Position numbers and translations under genes: made by a program. From Emydura subglobosa (lineage: Eukaryota > Chordata > Testudines > Chelidae): a stretch of DNA of 64,000 nt. Below are positions 24,701 through 36,399 of the stretch, in pieces. Within the stretch, counting starts at the first letter, position 1. Every line of letters begins with the position of its first letter. The stretch is from assembly GCA_007922225.1 (NCBI GenBank), contig ML679959.1:25065828-25129827 (forward strand), in the 5' to 3' direction. Below the pieces are notes generated by a model. That model was not told where the DNA came from. It did no database searches and saw nothing but the letters and a program-made list of their open reading frames with translations.

Positions 24701-27700
24701 TGAGCAATGGCCCAGCACCAGACTCCGGTGGCTCTTGAAGAAATGACCCTAGGGCCCACGTTTGTGCAGCTGGGACTCAAACCGGCAGCCCTGGGAGAAC
24801 GCTAGGCTGGAGCTGCTCCATGCTGGCCACGGCCACCAGTCACCTCCCCCCGAATCGAGCTGGGAGGAGCCAGGCCAAGCCGGACTTGGCCAGGAATCTC
24901 CCCCCCCTGGGCTGGAACCGCAAGGAGCCAGTCTCAAGCAGAGCGTGCCTTCCTCCTGGACTTCCGCCAGGCACCCCGCTTTATAACATTAGCAGAACAA
25001 GGCGCCCCTCCCTGCGGGCTGGAGCAGGTGTGGACAGGGAGCTGTAGGGGGTGGGCTCCTGCTGGGGGGCAGCGTCATGCCCTGAGCCTGGGGCAACAGC
25101 TGAGCCTGGTTGCGACAAAGCATTGGCAGCCGGTAGCTGACCAGCCCTTCTGTCACGTCTGCATTAATTGGCTCCTCCAGGACAGGGCTGCCGGAGGAGA
25201 GGGCTGAGGAGCTACCTGTCCCACCAGCTGGGGAGGCTAGTGAGATGCACAGGAAGTAAAGCGGGAGGTGAGCAGAGCCCAGAGGCAGAAAGGTGTGTGG
25301 GGGTGGGGGTGCGAGCGCTCGAGGAAAGCTGGGCCGTAGACGTTCTGCGGCACTGAGCCCCCTCCCAGAGGGGGTAACTTGTTTGTGCGGGATCTCAGGA
25401 CAGGAGAGCACAGCACAGGAGCCGGCCTTGCGACGCCCGGGCAGACCTTTGGCCGCCCCTTGGTCCCACCTACCCTGTTTCCAGCTGAAGCGCGAGCGGC
25501 CGAGGATCCAGAACTCGTGGTTGTCGAAATGGATCTCGCCCTGGGGTGGCAGGAAGGCATGGGCCAGTTCCCCGTCCGGCCCGTCGAAGCAGGGGTGCAG
25601 CGGGGAGAACCAGCAGTCAGTGTGGTTAAAGGTGTAGAAGCCTGCCCGAGAACAACCAGAAAGAGCCCCTGGAAGCAGGGAGCAGAGCGGATCCCAGGGC
25701 AGAGGTATGGCAGCGGGGGAGCAAGGCGGCTGGGAGAGCGGGGAGGTTGTGCTTGGACCTGCTGGGTCTCAGGTGGCAGAGCCCGCTCCACAGACATGAA
25801 GGGAAGAGGAGCCCAGAGGGCTGAGAAGAGGCAGGAGAGCACCAGTGAGAGAGACGGGGGGTGCCAGGCCCATGGCAGCCCCAGGGCCTCCCATTCCTAC
25901 CTAGCGCGATGTCCGCCGGCTGGCCAGGGGGCAGGCGCTGGAAGCGGAGGGGCGAGACGTCGCTCCACATGCGGAAGGCAGCGGCGATGGCTCGCTCCGT
26001 GTCGCGCTGGCTCAGCGTGCTGGGGAACCCCACGATCCTGCAGGAGGGGGAAGGGAGGGTGACCCGCGGGCGCCACCTGCTCCTCCAGCTCTCTCGCGTC
26101 TACTCCGGCACCCAGGGCTGCTGTAGGGACGGGGCAGGAGTGCAGGGGGCGCCCAGTCACGCCTGCCCCAGCCTCGCCCCCTCCAATAGGGTGAGTGCGG
26201 CAGCCCGGTGCCAGGGTCCCTGGGTGCCCACGGGCAGGGGGGTCCATGTGGGGTCGTAGAGCCGAGCAGCAGGGGGGCAGCGTGCCAGGGGATTAGTTTG
26301 ATTGGCTAAACCATTGCTTAATTTGTGTCAGGACTGAGCCCCAACCCCTCCGGGCCCGGCTGTTCAGAGCCCCGGCCCCTCTGCCGCCGAGTCAGTTATG
26401 AAAGTAAAAAAAAATTGCTCGCGCCCCAGCCCCTTTTTCCTTACAAATGAAGCAGCAGGTTAAACCCCAGGAGGGGCGTGGGTCCCCCCGGCAGGCAGAG
26501 TCACTGCCCAGAGAGGCAGCCCCCGCCCCCCAGAGCAGGTTCTGAGCCGGGTCAGGGCCCCATAGCCTGGGCCATGCTAGAATTGGGCAGAGAGTCTGGT
26601 TAGAAGCTGGGCGGCCGGCAGCCACGGGGCTGTGATCACGCAGAAGGAAGCAATTAGCTCCTGCTCGCAAAGGCGGGTGTCATGGAGTCAGCCTCTCCCC
26701 AGAGACAGGCGAGGGTGCAGAGGGGCTGGGAGCTGGGGGCAGGCGCAACTATGGATCCAGGTCACCTTGGGAGGCCTCTCAAGGCCAAACAGGGAGAGCC
26801 GGGGGCTGGAGGCTGTGGGCCAGGCTGGAGCAGGCTCAGCTGAGCTCTATGTGGGGAGCCCCCATGGGAACAGCTGGGGGGAGGAGGGGAGGATGTAGGA
26901 CAGGGCTGAAGCACCCTACCCTGCCCTGCCCTCCCCGGTACACTCACTTATAGGTCAGGTTAACATGGTCCCACTTATACCCAGGTGGGTTGATAGCATA
27001 GCGCCTTCTCCTGCCCACGGGCCCTCCTTGTGCAACACTGAGCGCGGGATCCCATTCTTGGGGGGCTGTCGCTCCCTCCTGCAGGAAAACCAGACAGGGC
27101 CCCCAGTGAAGCAAGAGCAGCAGCTGGGCTGGGCGGGATCTCAGCCAGGGTTCCCCCGCCCCTGCCTCCCACCCAGCCAGAATGGTTTGCACCCTCTGCT
27201 TCCATTAGTGCCAGAGACCCCAGGCTCTTCTGGCATCTCACAGCACAGGCACAGGGGCGGAAGGTTTCCATCCAAACAGGGCTGGAGCTAGAGACTTCCC
27301 CTGGCAGCTGCTTCGTGCCTCCCCTTCAGTGTCGGGTGGGGACACCCGGGGACAACCTTCTTCCAAAGGGGCCCTGCGACTCCTGCGCTCTCCTGGCCGT
27401 GGCTCTCCGCAGTCCTGTAACAGGCCTGGGCAACCCTTGGGAAACCCCCTTCCTCCAGGGCCTTGCATGGGGCAGTATCCACCCACCCAGGGCTGCTGCA
27501 GGTTAGCGAAGAGCAGGGGGGTGGGGGATGGAGGGTGGCAGCCCACGTTGCCCAACTCAGACCAGGGAGTTCTGCCAGGCTGCCCCCGGGGAGACTCCAG
27601 GTCCCAGCATGCACCGTGGTCAATTTCCCCAGCTCACCCTGCCAGCCAAGCCTAGCCCCCCTCCAATGCAAGCGATCAGCTGTGAACAGCTGTTTTACCC

Positions 27701-28467
27701 CCCTGAGCCGGCTCCTGGCACATGGCTCAACAGGGGCAGCAGGGGCCGTTTGTGCTCCAGCTCCATGGTTCGTTCACAGACCCAGCAGGCAGAGCCAGGA
27801 TCACCTCTTCCCCCTGTGCCGTGGGATAACACCAATTTCACTCTGCGCTTGCCCAGCCCCCAGCCCAGGGGGCCCATTGAAATCTGGCTCAGTGAGCTGA
27901 GACCCCCTCTCCCCACCAGCCCCGGCAGAAGGGCAGATGCTGAGCTGGCGGCTCTGCCTCATGGAGAAAATGCCTTTGGTGGATTTTAGCCTCTCTTCCC
28001 AGCTGCGGGTGCTGCCGGCCAACGCTGCAGCTGAGGAAGTGGGGAGAGGTGAGGGGCTCAGAGGGACATGGGCTGAGAGGCCAGAGGCCCATTTCGCAGG
28101 CGAGAGCACCCCTCGTGACCCCGGCTGGAGGAGGCAGAGGCAGCTCCCTGGTTCTAGCAGCCTCGGTCTGCAGGACTCATGTAAGAGACCCAAACTCACC
28201 CAGTTCCTGGCAGGACTCCCCTGACCCTCTGCTACTGTAACGGGGCCTCCCTGACGTCTGTTCCCTCTCCTGCACCCCTCTACAGCCCAGCTCACCCCCC
28301 TCCTGAGTCCCCCATAAGTAGAGCAGCTATACAAAGCCCCTGAGGAGAGTTCATAGCCCCAGTGGCAGAAGTTCTCCACTCACCCCTTGATCCCAGGCAG
28401 CTCCCTGCAAAGTCTGGAAATCAGCCAGCAGCAGGATCAGGAGAGCGGCCGCTGCCCCCCACCACAT
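21756..28467 (-). CDS. MMP23-like matrix metalloproteinase with ShK and Ig domains (8 coding exons, 385 aa)
   Basis: This is a membrane-tethered zinc endopeptidase of the MMP23 type. Coding exons (minus): 28467-28384, 27078-26948, 26037-25901, 25641-25474, 23766-23602, 23079-22969, 22742-22619, 21993-21756; total 1158 nt, all GT/AG with consistent phase. Seen: hydrophobic N-terminal segment (about 5-22, signal or type II anchor), furin site GRRRRY (50-55), catalytic domain from 55, zinc motif HEIGHALGLWH (His186, 190, 196; Glu187), Met-turn ALM (202-204), ShK domain with six cysteines (230, 237, 246, 257, 261, 264), Ig-like domain (Cys295-Cys344) and a basic tail of about 20 residues. There is no hemopexin domain and no cysteine switch, as known for MMP23. 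N-glycosylation sequons include NLT, NHT, NAT and NSS. An upstream in-frame ATG at 28506 would add 13 residues. Human MMP23B is 390 aa and lies on 1p36, not beside ABCF3, so this is either MMP23 moved or, more likely, its 2R paralogue. Confidence 0.93.
22751..22772 (+). repeat. (GA)n microsatellite acting as polypyrimidine tract
   Basis: Eleven GA units on plus (CT on the transcribed sense strand) lie 8 nt from the acceptor of MMP23-like exon 7. They supply its polypyrimidine tract. Confidence 0.9.
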
Positions 28468-30477
28468 TGTGTGTGGGGGAGTAGGCAGCTGGGGCCCCGT
28501 ACCCATGGCTGAGCTCAGCTCTCCCCTTCCCCAAGTGACAGAGCTCAGCATCAAGTGTCCCCTTATCTCCGCTGTGGCCCATCCCACCGACAATCCCCCG
28601 CTCACAGGCCCTCTGCCTCGAGCGCGCACGTCTGCGAGAAGCCCCCACGCTGCAGGGCAGCCGGCCCCAGCCTCGCTAGATTGGATCCATCTGTCCACAA
28701 CACACGGAAACAAAGCAAATCCCGCTCCCGAGATTCCTGCTTCATGGCCAGACGCAGACCCCTTCCCTGCCTGGCAGGAGCCAGGAGGCTGCACGGCGAG
28801 GACAGCCCGACCGCCCCTGCCAGTGGCTGACACGCCCTGACCTCCCCTTGCCTGTCTCCAGTTCTCCCTTTCAACCAGAGCATCCCCCACTTTGAAGTTA
28901 CTTGCACCCGCAAGCCGCCGCAGCCCTGCATCTCCCCCACTTTATTCTGCCAACGCCCCCTCCGGGCCTGGGCTCCCTGTCAGCTCAATGGACGCCCTTT
29001 CGTCTCAGTGGCAATTAGGAGCCCGTGGCTGGGAGGAGACTCTCTTGCTAATGCAGGCCCTTCTTCCCCCAAAGCTCCCAGCCCTACACTTACCGAGCTC
29101 CATGTGAAAGCTGTCCTCTCCTCTGGAGATGGGGGACGGGCCAGGTGAGAACGCGAGCCCCGCGCCGCCAGGCAGTCCTAGTCTGCATCTCCGGTGACCT
29201 ACAAACCCCGCTGCTAAACGGTAACCGGCTCAGAGCATTACTGGGCCGCCCCTGCAGCTCATGAGCAGGGCACCAGCCTGGGGGAGAAGAGTCTAGGGCC
29301 CACAGGACTCAAAGGAGTCAAGGTAGCACAAGGGAGACCCAGCGCAGGAGCCTGGGGCAGGGGACAAACAGATCCCACTTTATAAAGTTACCATTTACCA
29401 GCTGCTCCCAGCAGCTTCAAGGTGCGGCCCTCCTGCTGCCAGGTCAGAGAGCTCCCTGCACCCGGCCAAACCCTGGTCCTTTATCAGGAATTCAGACCCA
29501 ATGGAGGGGAGCAGGCTCCCGACAGCTTCTTCCAGACACCGCCCAGGCCAGACCCCAGCTTTACCAGTGCCCTGTCTCACACTATTCGGGATGATCCTTC
29601 AAGCCCTGGCTCCTCGTCATGCTCCAAGAGTTCTCTTCCCTGTCGAGAAATGAGTACGCTTCCCACACTTCGTGGTTCCAGGGAAGAGCTTTGAAACCAT
29701 CAGCTAAGGGGCCATGGTGGCAGAGCAGGGGAGCCCCACATTGCTTTAAATCTCTTAATTCTTGGGGGCTTGACGCCCGATATGTGAGTGCTTGGGGGTG
29801 GCTGTGCTGAAATCCTGAGCTGCCGTTCAAGGCACATCTTGAGCCGGGCCATCCTGAGGGAACTTGCCCAGGCAGTCACCATGCAGATGGGATAGCGGGG
29901 GGAGGGGGAGGGGCAGTGGCAGGATCCTGCTGCTTCCAAACCACTGCAGGCAGCTCCCTGAGGGGCTCCCACAACTCAGCTCTTCACTGCACTGTCCAGA
30001 CCGAGCTCCCATGAGCGCATTTGAGGCACAGGAGGCAGCTTGTGCTCCAGATCCCTTTGCAGGCTTTGCCTTCCCTTTGCCCTGCTAGGGTGTGGCAGCA
30101 AGGGCCGCTCCTCTCCCAGCACTGTTTGAAGGACCGAGTAAGTAGCTGCTAGAACAGAGGTTTCCTTTTGGGGGAACACTCACCCTGGTGCAGAAAGCAG
30201 CGCCCCCTCACTCAGCAGCAGCTCTGTGACACCTCCCCTGCACACATGCATACCCCAAGGGGGTTTCCAGCAAGTCCCACAGCAGCCGGGCAGGGGCAGG
30301 TCAGTAATCCAGGCTCAGCAGCTCTCTCTCCTCCCTGCTGCGGTGAGCCAGCCCCTCGCCGGGAGTTTAGTACCAGCGCTCAAGTGAGTGGGGCCAGTTC
30401 AGAAGAATGAGGCGGAATCTGCGTCCCCGTGACCTTAACAACAGCTCCCCATCCCTCAAGACTCCCCCCTGCTGGGG

Positions 30478-31130
30478 TTGTTACCAAAGAGCTGGACTTG
30501 ACATAAGCAACCATTTTGTGAAGTCAGCCACCATGAAGTGGAAGCACAAACACCAAATAGTCAGGCATAATTTGACCTTTGCCTAAGCCAACCAACCAGG
30601 TGCAGTGTTGCTAATAAAGACCGACAATGTGATAGAGTCACAAGAATGGGAAGTGCTGTGAGGAGCTGAGCTTGGAGCGGGAGGTCTATGAACATGAGTG
30701 TGTTATTGGGAGTTGCTTTGCTGATAAGTAGAATTATGAGTTACCAGTTGCTGCTGCTAGGGAAATTGTTAGCCCACATGGGCCACTTATGAGTTAGGTG
30801 CTTTGTTTTGAGCAAGTCATAAAGAGATGAGGTAGTGTGTGTAATTTGGAGAAGTCCAGAGATTTCAATGAGTTTGGAGATGGGATATCCATGAGTAGGA
30901 GGAAGGCTGGCCAGCCACCAGAAGCCTGCTGCCCACTCACCACATCTCAGACTTTGGATAACTAGATGTGGGGTGCTCTAGACTATTGTTGTTTTAGATG
31001 CGTGCTTTAGACTCAATAAAAAGGATTTTTGTTTTGGGTGAAAGTAGTCCTGTGTGTGCCAGTCCTTTATCAGATGGAGGAGCTGCACCTCCATCGCTTT
31101 ATGTCCTGAAACTGCCTGGAAAACAAAACC
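30478..31130 (+). mobile_element. Possible solo LTR of an endogenous retrovirus
   Basis: The segment opens 'tgttaccaaagagctgg', contains 'ccattttgtga' near its start, and near its end carries AATAAA (31014-31019) followed by a T/G-rich stretch. This is the order of U3, R and U5 in retroviral LTRs. No tRNA primer site, gag, pol or env sequence was seen next to it. Ends and target duplication were not resolved, so the call is tentative. Confidence 0.35.
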
Positions 31131-31245
31131 AGTTACCATAGTTTCAGAAAATCCTAGGTAACAGGGGCAGGCTGGTGGTTTGGCATTGCTGCCTATGCCA
31201 ATCACGACTGGCCCACTTTTCACCTCATCTCCCCCACCCTTCCCT

Positions 31246-32006
31246 ATCAACAAGATGAAATTCAATAAAGACACGTACTACACTTAAGGAAGTGGAGGAG
31301 AAAATCAAATGCACACTAGGGAATAAGCAGCTGGGCAGTAGTACTGTTGAAAAGGATCTGGGGGTTACAGTGGATTACAGATTGTATATGAGTCAACACC
31401 TGATGGAGTTGTAAAAAAGGCTAACACTGTGGGGTGTGGTAACAAGAGTGTTGTGTGTAAGACATGGGAGGTAATTGTCCCACTCTACTCACCCCTGCTG
31501 AGGGCTCAGGTGACGTAGTGGGGCGAGTTTTAGGCACCATACTTTTAAGAGGTGGATAAATTGGAGTGTGCGCACTGGAGAGCGACAAATGATGAAAGGT
31601 TTAGAAAACCTGACCTATGAAGAAGAGTTAAATAAACTGGACGTTTAGCCTTGAGAAAAGAAGATGAGGAGGGACCTGCTAACAGTCTTCCAATATGTTG
31701 CTATAAAGAGGACAGTGATCAATTGTTCTCCATATTCTCTGAAGGTAGGACAAGACTGTGATAGGCTAAATGTGCAGCACGGGAGATTTAGGTTAGATAT
31801 TAGGAAAAGCGTTCTAACTTTAAGAGTAGTTAAGCTCTGGAATAGGCTGACAAGGGAAGTTGTGGAATCCCAGTCATTGCAAGTTTTTATGTCAGTCAGG
31901 CTGGACAAACACAGCAGGGGTGGTCTGTTTACACTGGGGCCTGGCTCAGGCCAGGGGACTGGACTGGAGTACAAGGGCCCTGCCAGCCTCACATTTCTCT
32001 GATTCA
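31246..32006 (+). mobile_element. CR1 LINE 3' end (sense on plus strand)
   Basis: It opens with 'acaagatgaaattcaataaagaca', the sense CR1 ORF2 region for NKMKFN. It continues through broken ORF2 C-terminal sequence (for example LRVVKLWNRLTREVVES) and ends near 'cctcacatttctctgattc', matching the CR1 3' end. It is inactive. Confidence 0.88.
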
Positions 32007-32770
32007 CTTGCTTTAAGCACAGGTTGTGTCTTGTTATCAACAGAGGCTGAGGTTTGGGATGGGGAGAGTGCGGAGTACAGAACCTAGGACCCCAGTCTCT
32101 GGCCACAGCTGGTACATGCTAGTGGAATAGAAAGCAGTCTAAGTCACTACAGCCAAAATCAGCTCTCAATACAAGTGAGGATGGGAGCTGTGCAACTGGG
32201 AAGCAAGCAGCTGGGTGCTACAGGGTCTTTCAGAGAGAGCAGAGTAACTTCACCCCCAGCTGTATTAGGATGAGCAACAGCCCCGGCATTCCTTAGGAAG
32301 CCCTGCCACTCAGCAACTGAGCTCAGGGAACAATGCATGCTGCAGTATTGGAGGCAAATGGAGCCCAGGCTATGAGACACACAAGATAGGGGAGGTAAGG
32401 TTGTTTATTGGACCAACTTCTGTTGGTGAGGGCTTGAAAACGCCTCTCTCTCTCTCCCCCTCCCTCCACCAGAAGTTGGTTCAAGGACAGATATTCACCT
32501 CACCCACCTTCTCTCTGCACAAGAGTCATTCACTCAGATGCAGCTCAGCTTTTTCCCCCATTTGCAAGCATCCATGAACAGAAAAACCTCAGTGCTATTC
32601 CTATTCCGACTAGCTGGTGAATTTCTTCAGCAAGTAACAGTTGAGCTGTGGTTCAATGGCCAACATTGAAATGCAAATTGATTCACAGCACACCCTTCAG
32701 GCCCAGCCACAGGCCCCTGTTTCAAACGGGAACATGGCAGAGCATGCAACTGGACTCAGCTAAACAGTAA

Positions 32771-33041
32771 GGGTAAGTCTACGCTGCAAACAAAACAGAG
32801 AGACCTCCCACTAGCAAGTCTCTCAGCCTGGGTCAATTGACTGGGGTTCATACTATGGGGCTAAGAACAGCAGTGTAGACATCCCAGGCTCTGAGACCTT
32901 CCTCGCTCCCTGGGTTTCTCAGGCTGGGCTGCAGCCTAAATGGAAACACCTAGCGTGTTATTTAGCCCCATAGCATGAATCCCAGGCAGCTGAGACTCAC
33001 TGCTATTGTGTGGTTTTTTTGGGCAGTGTAGGAATACCCCT
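32771..33041. mobile_element. Foldback MITE
   Basis: The termini are inverted: 'gggtaagtctacgctgc' at the left, and 'ggggtattcctacactgcc' when the right end is read in reverse. Internal arms also pair: 'gggttcatactatggggctaa' at about 32844 pairs with 'ttagccccatagcatgaatccc' at about 32962. The whole element can fold on itself and has no coding capacity. Confidence 0.75.
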
Positions 33042-33349
33042 AGGGAACACAGGCAAGGCCAAGTGACTTCAGTAAGGAAGCAACTTGGATGAGAAGTGTG
33101 AGATCTAGTTTACAATGGAAACACGGGTGCTAAGAGAGAGGATCCAGAGGATTGGTACTAGTGAAAGTCAGTGTTCTTGCGTGCATCTGCAGAGAGGACA
33201 GAAGCCCTTTTCACTAGATTTCAGTATTTCCAGAGCCATGTACCAAGGTCAGCAAACCCTGGCAAGAAGGGGATTGTCCTGTTAGGCAAGCAGCTTTCAC
33301 ACAGCAAATCCCAGTCAGAACCAGTACTAGAAACTGGGAGCGCCTAGCA

Positions 33350-33543
33350 CAGGGGTTCTTAAACTGGGGGTTGTGACCCCCAGTGGGTCCTGAGGTTATT
33401 GGGGGGGGTGTTGCAAGGAGTCAGCCCCCTCACATGGCAGTAAGGGTGGTGTGGCATGGGGGGGTCATCACTTTCTGGAGGGGTCATCACAGCCTGAAAT
33501 ATTTGCAAAGGGGATCCCAGCAACAGAAGTCTGAGAACCCCTG
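33350..33543. mobile_element. Non-autonomous hAT-type element
   Basis: The terminal inverted repeats are CAGGGGTTCTTAAACT (left) and CAGGGGTTCTCAGACT (right, reversed). This is the Charlie-like hAT terminus. The flanking 8-bp duplications gcctagca (33342-33349) and tcctagcg (33544-33551) match at 6 of 8 bases. The interior is non-coding. Confidence 0.8.
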
Positions 33544-35423
33544 TCCTAGCGCCAAACTAGTGCTGCTCCTCGTAGACCATGCGCCTGCTGCAGGAGACTG
33601 TGGCCCCAGCCCCTGCTGCAGCAGCCCAAGGAAGCGTCTAGAGAAGGGAGTCCTAAGCTGTTCATCCACCCCAAAACATACCAGGCTCTTCTTCCTCAAA
33701 CAGCTGTGCTCACTGGATGCTACCTGCAGCATCTCTGAAGGTCTTTGGGTGACACGATGCTGGCAGCAGCAGTTTACCAAGAGCACCCTCTACAGCCCCC
33801 CAGAGGAAAGAGGGCTGAGCCTGCTATTCTGGGCACCACAGCCACAGGTCTCATTTGCCAGCTGGAGATGGGGATGGCCCTGTAGGGGGGCAGAGGGGAT
33901 GGAGCACATACACCCCACTGATCTGTGCCGCTGCTGACCCAGCCTGGAAGGCAGGCAGCTGGGCTCAGGGCTGGGCCCCTTTCCACTCATCCAGGGGAGT
34001 GAACGCCTCTGCGCTGAGCCCGGCTAGCCTGAATGCCAGGGTAGGGGTCCCAACCCTTCCACTGAACTCAGCTGTTTTAAAGCATTAGACAGAAACGGCA
34101 ACTGCTTCCACAAGGGAGCACCCAGTCTCCCTCCCACCCAGGAAGAGGGCCCGCAGGCCGAGCAACATGGAGGACAACTCTCGGGCTTGGCCTTCGACGA
34201 CAAGAGCAGCAGAACGGCTTCAATTTATTCTCTGTCATTCAACCCCCAAGGACCTGGGGCCTTGCAAAGAACCACCACCAAAGCGGCTTAGGGTTGGCCA
34301 TGGCCGGTAGTCTCAGCTGCTGTGTCCTGCCTCCAGCAACTGCCAAGAGGAGACACTTACACCTCGTCTGCTGTGGGAACTGGTGAGAGAGGGCTCCCTC
34401 CCCCACAACAGCAACCAGCTCACGCCCCACACGACAGAATTACCCCCCCGTGAGCTACAAACTTCACACTGCTAACATGCTGGAGCTGTGTAGCTCCCAC
34501 AGAGCCCTTGCTGGTGGGCTGCAGATGGGACCAGGAGGGGGATGGGCTTTGTGTCGAAATCCTTTAAGTTGTCATGCAGAGAGGAGGATCCAGCCAGGCT
34601 CAATGCAGCTGTTTGTCCCAACATTGTATGGGGAGTTGGAAATAGGGCTGTGTTTGTGTATTAGGGACCATAGCCCAGGCTACAGCGCAATGCTCTTCCC
34701 CTAAACAAGGGGAGGTGGAGACAGGGCAGTGCCTACTGCAACTAGGCCTTTACTATGGTCAGGCTGTTACTGTGCGAGACAACGCTGACGCATGCTAACA
34801 TTATGGCTGTAGGGAGCCACTGCCTATGCCCGAAAGGAACGGGAAGCTCCTGATGCAGGGTCCAGAGGCAGACTTACATTATCAGACAAGGACGGACCTG
34901 TGATTCCAGGCCTAAGCCCTCCAGCGATAGGCTATGAGGAAGGCTCCGTGTACTATGACGTCGTATCTCACCCCACTGCTGCAAAGATGGGCTCCGAAAG
35001 TCTCTGTTCTCACTCAGAGTTAGCCTTCATGGCTCAGAGGTCACTGTGTTTAAGGTTAACAAAGCAGGAGCGTACCTGAGTCCGCAGACAGCCTGAAATG
35101 GGAGCGCAGGGCTATTAACTGCCGCATTCATCTCAGTAGACTGAGAAACCAACATTAGCCAATCCGCCGCCCCCAAAATCCCACCTGCTGCTTCCCTCCC
35201 ACTCATGCCTTGCAATATGCTCTGCCACAGGCAGAGACTGGCTGGGTCACTCGCACAGGCCCCAATCTGCCTCCTGAGCTGTGTGCAGGGCCAAGATCTG
35301 CTGTAAAGGATCTTGACTCACACACAAAAGCTGTGCTTCATAGCAAAGTAATGAGCCCAGGGCTACAGGCCTGGCCATTTGTATGTCATCCAGCCAGGCC
35401 CAGGCCTTTTTTTAAGTCTAGGT

Positions 35424-35927
35424 CAGTGGTTCTCAAAGGAGGGGGGTGGGGGGCATGCGTGAGATGGATCATTTGGGAGGGGGGTGGAGCAGGGAACAGA
35501 GCCAGTCCAGCTCCACACACCTTGGAGACAGCAGCAGCCACCACCACTACCCTGCCGAGCACGGTCCCTGCGCAGACGCTGCCCCTGCGCTGCTGCTACA
35601 GCTGCTGCCCCCCTCCCCGCGCAGCTGCCGGTGCTCACTGCTCCCTGCATTGCTGCTGCCGCGCTCCCTCTGCTGTAGGCCCTTTTTTCCTCTGAAAGGA
35701 GGGGTTCAGGGGAAGGGGGAGCAACTGTTAGGGCCTACAGTGCAGGATGCGGCCCCCTAACAATTGTGCCCTCTCTCCTCCAAACTCCCCTTTCAGGAAA
35801 GAAAGGGGGCCTATAGCACAGGCAGCGCCCTGTTTTTTTCTGAAAGTACCCCCCCCTTCACAAGCGGAAAGGGTGTGTGATTGAGGGAAGGGGGGGGCTC
35901 CATTTAAAAAGTTTGAGACCCCCACTG
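35424..35927. mobile_element. Non-autonomous hAT-type element with perfect 8-bp target duplication
   Basis: The ends are CAGTGGTTCTCAAAG (left) and CAGTGGGGGTCTCAAACT (right, reversed). Identical 8-bp target duplications gtctaggt lie at 35416-35423 and 35928-35935. The interior is GC-rich, non-coding and has two imperfect internal 'ctttcaggaaaga' type segments. Confidence 0.88.
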
Positions 35928-36399
35928 GTCTAGGTGAAGTTGCTTCAGGGGCCTTCTCACAGAAGGTAGGTCTAGAATTCCAGTCCGGGCTGCCAGATGG
36001 ACAACCCTACAGATTTGGGGATTCTGCCCATTCTCTACTGGGCTACCTGTCTTGCCACATGCTGCCCTGGGGAGCACTGTAGAAGGCAGAGGTCTGAACC
36101 AATTAGCAGCTTGGCTGGCTACTGCAGCTGCAAACCCATCCTTTGCCCATTCCCAGTTGCAGACAGCTGCAAAATGAGGGCGTTTCTGCTGCAGGGGGAG
36201 CGCTGTCACAGCCCAAGAGTCCAGGAAAGCTAGTGGCCAGGTGAGTGGTGCTGCCGGTGCTGGCAAGCAAGAGCTGCTCTGGCTCTCTTTACCTACCCCA
36301 ACCGGGCAAACTTTCAAGCTATTCAGTTGATGGCATCCCTGACGGTCGCTCTCCAGCAACAGAGCAGCATTTACAGGCCCCGTAACAGCATCTCTCAGC

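Noticed and set aside
25379..26062. Plus-strand open frame of 227 codons
   Set aside because: It is antisense to two MMP23-like exons. Real exons with splice sites and homology are on the other strand.
21756..28467. ShK domain as a sign of a toxin gene
   Set aside because: The domain sits between a metalloprotease and an Ig domain in the MMP23 order, so it is an enzyme accessory domain, not a venom peptide gene.
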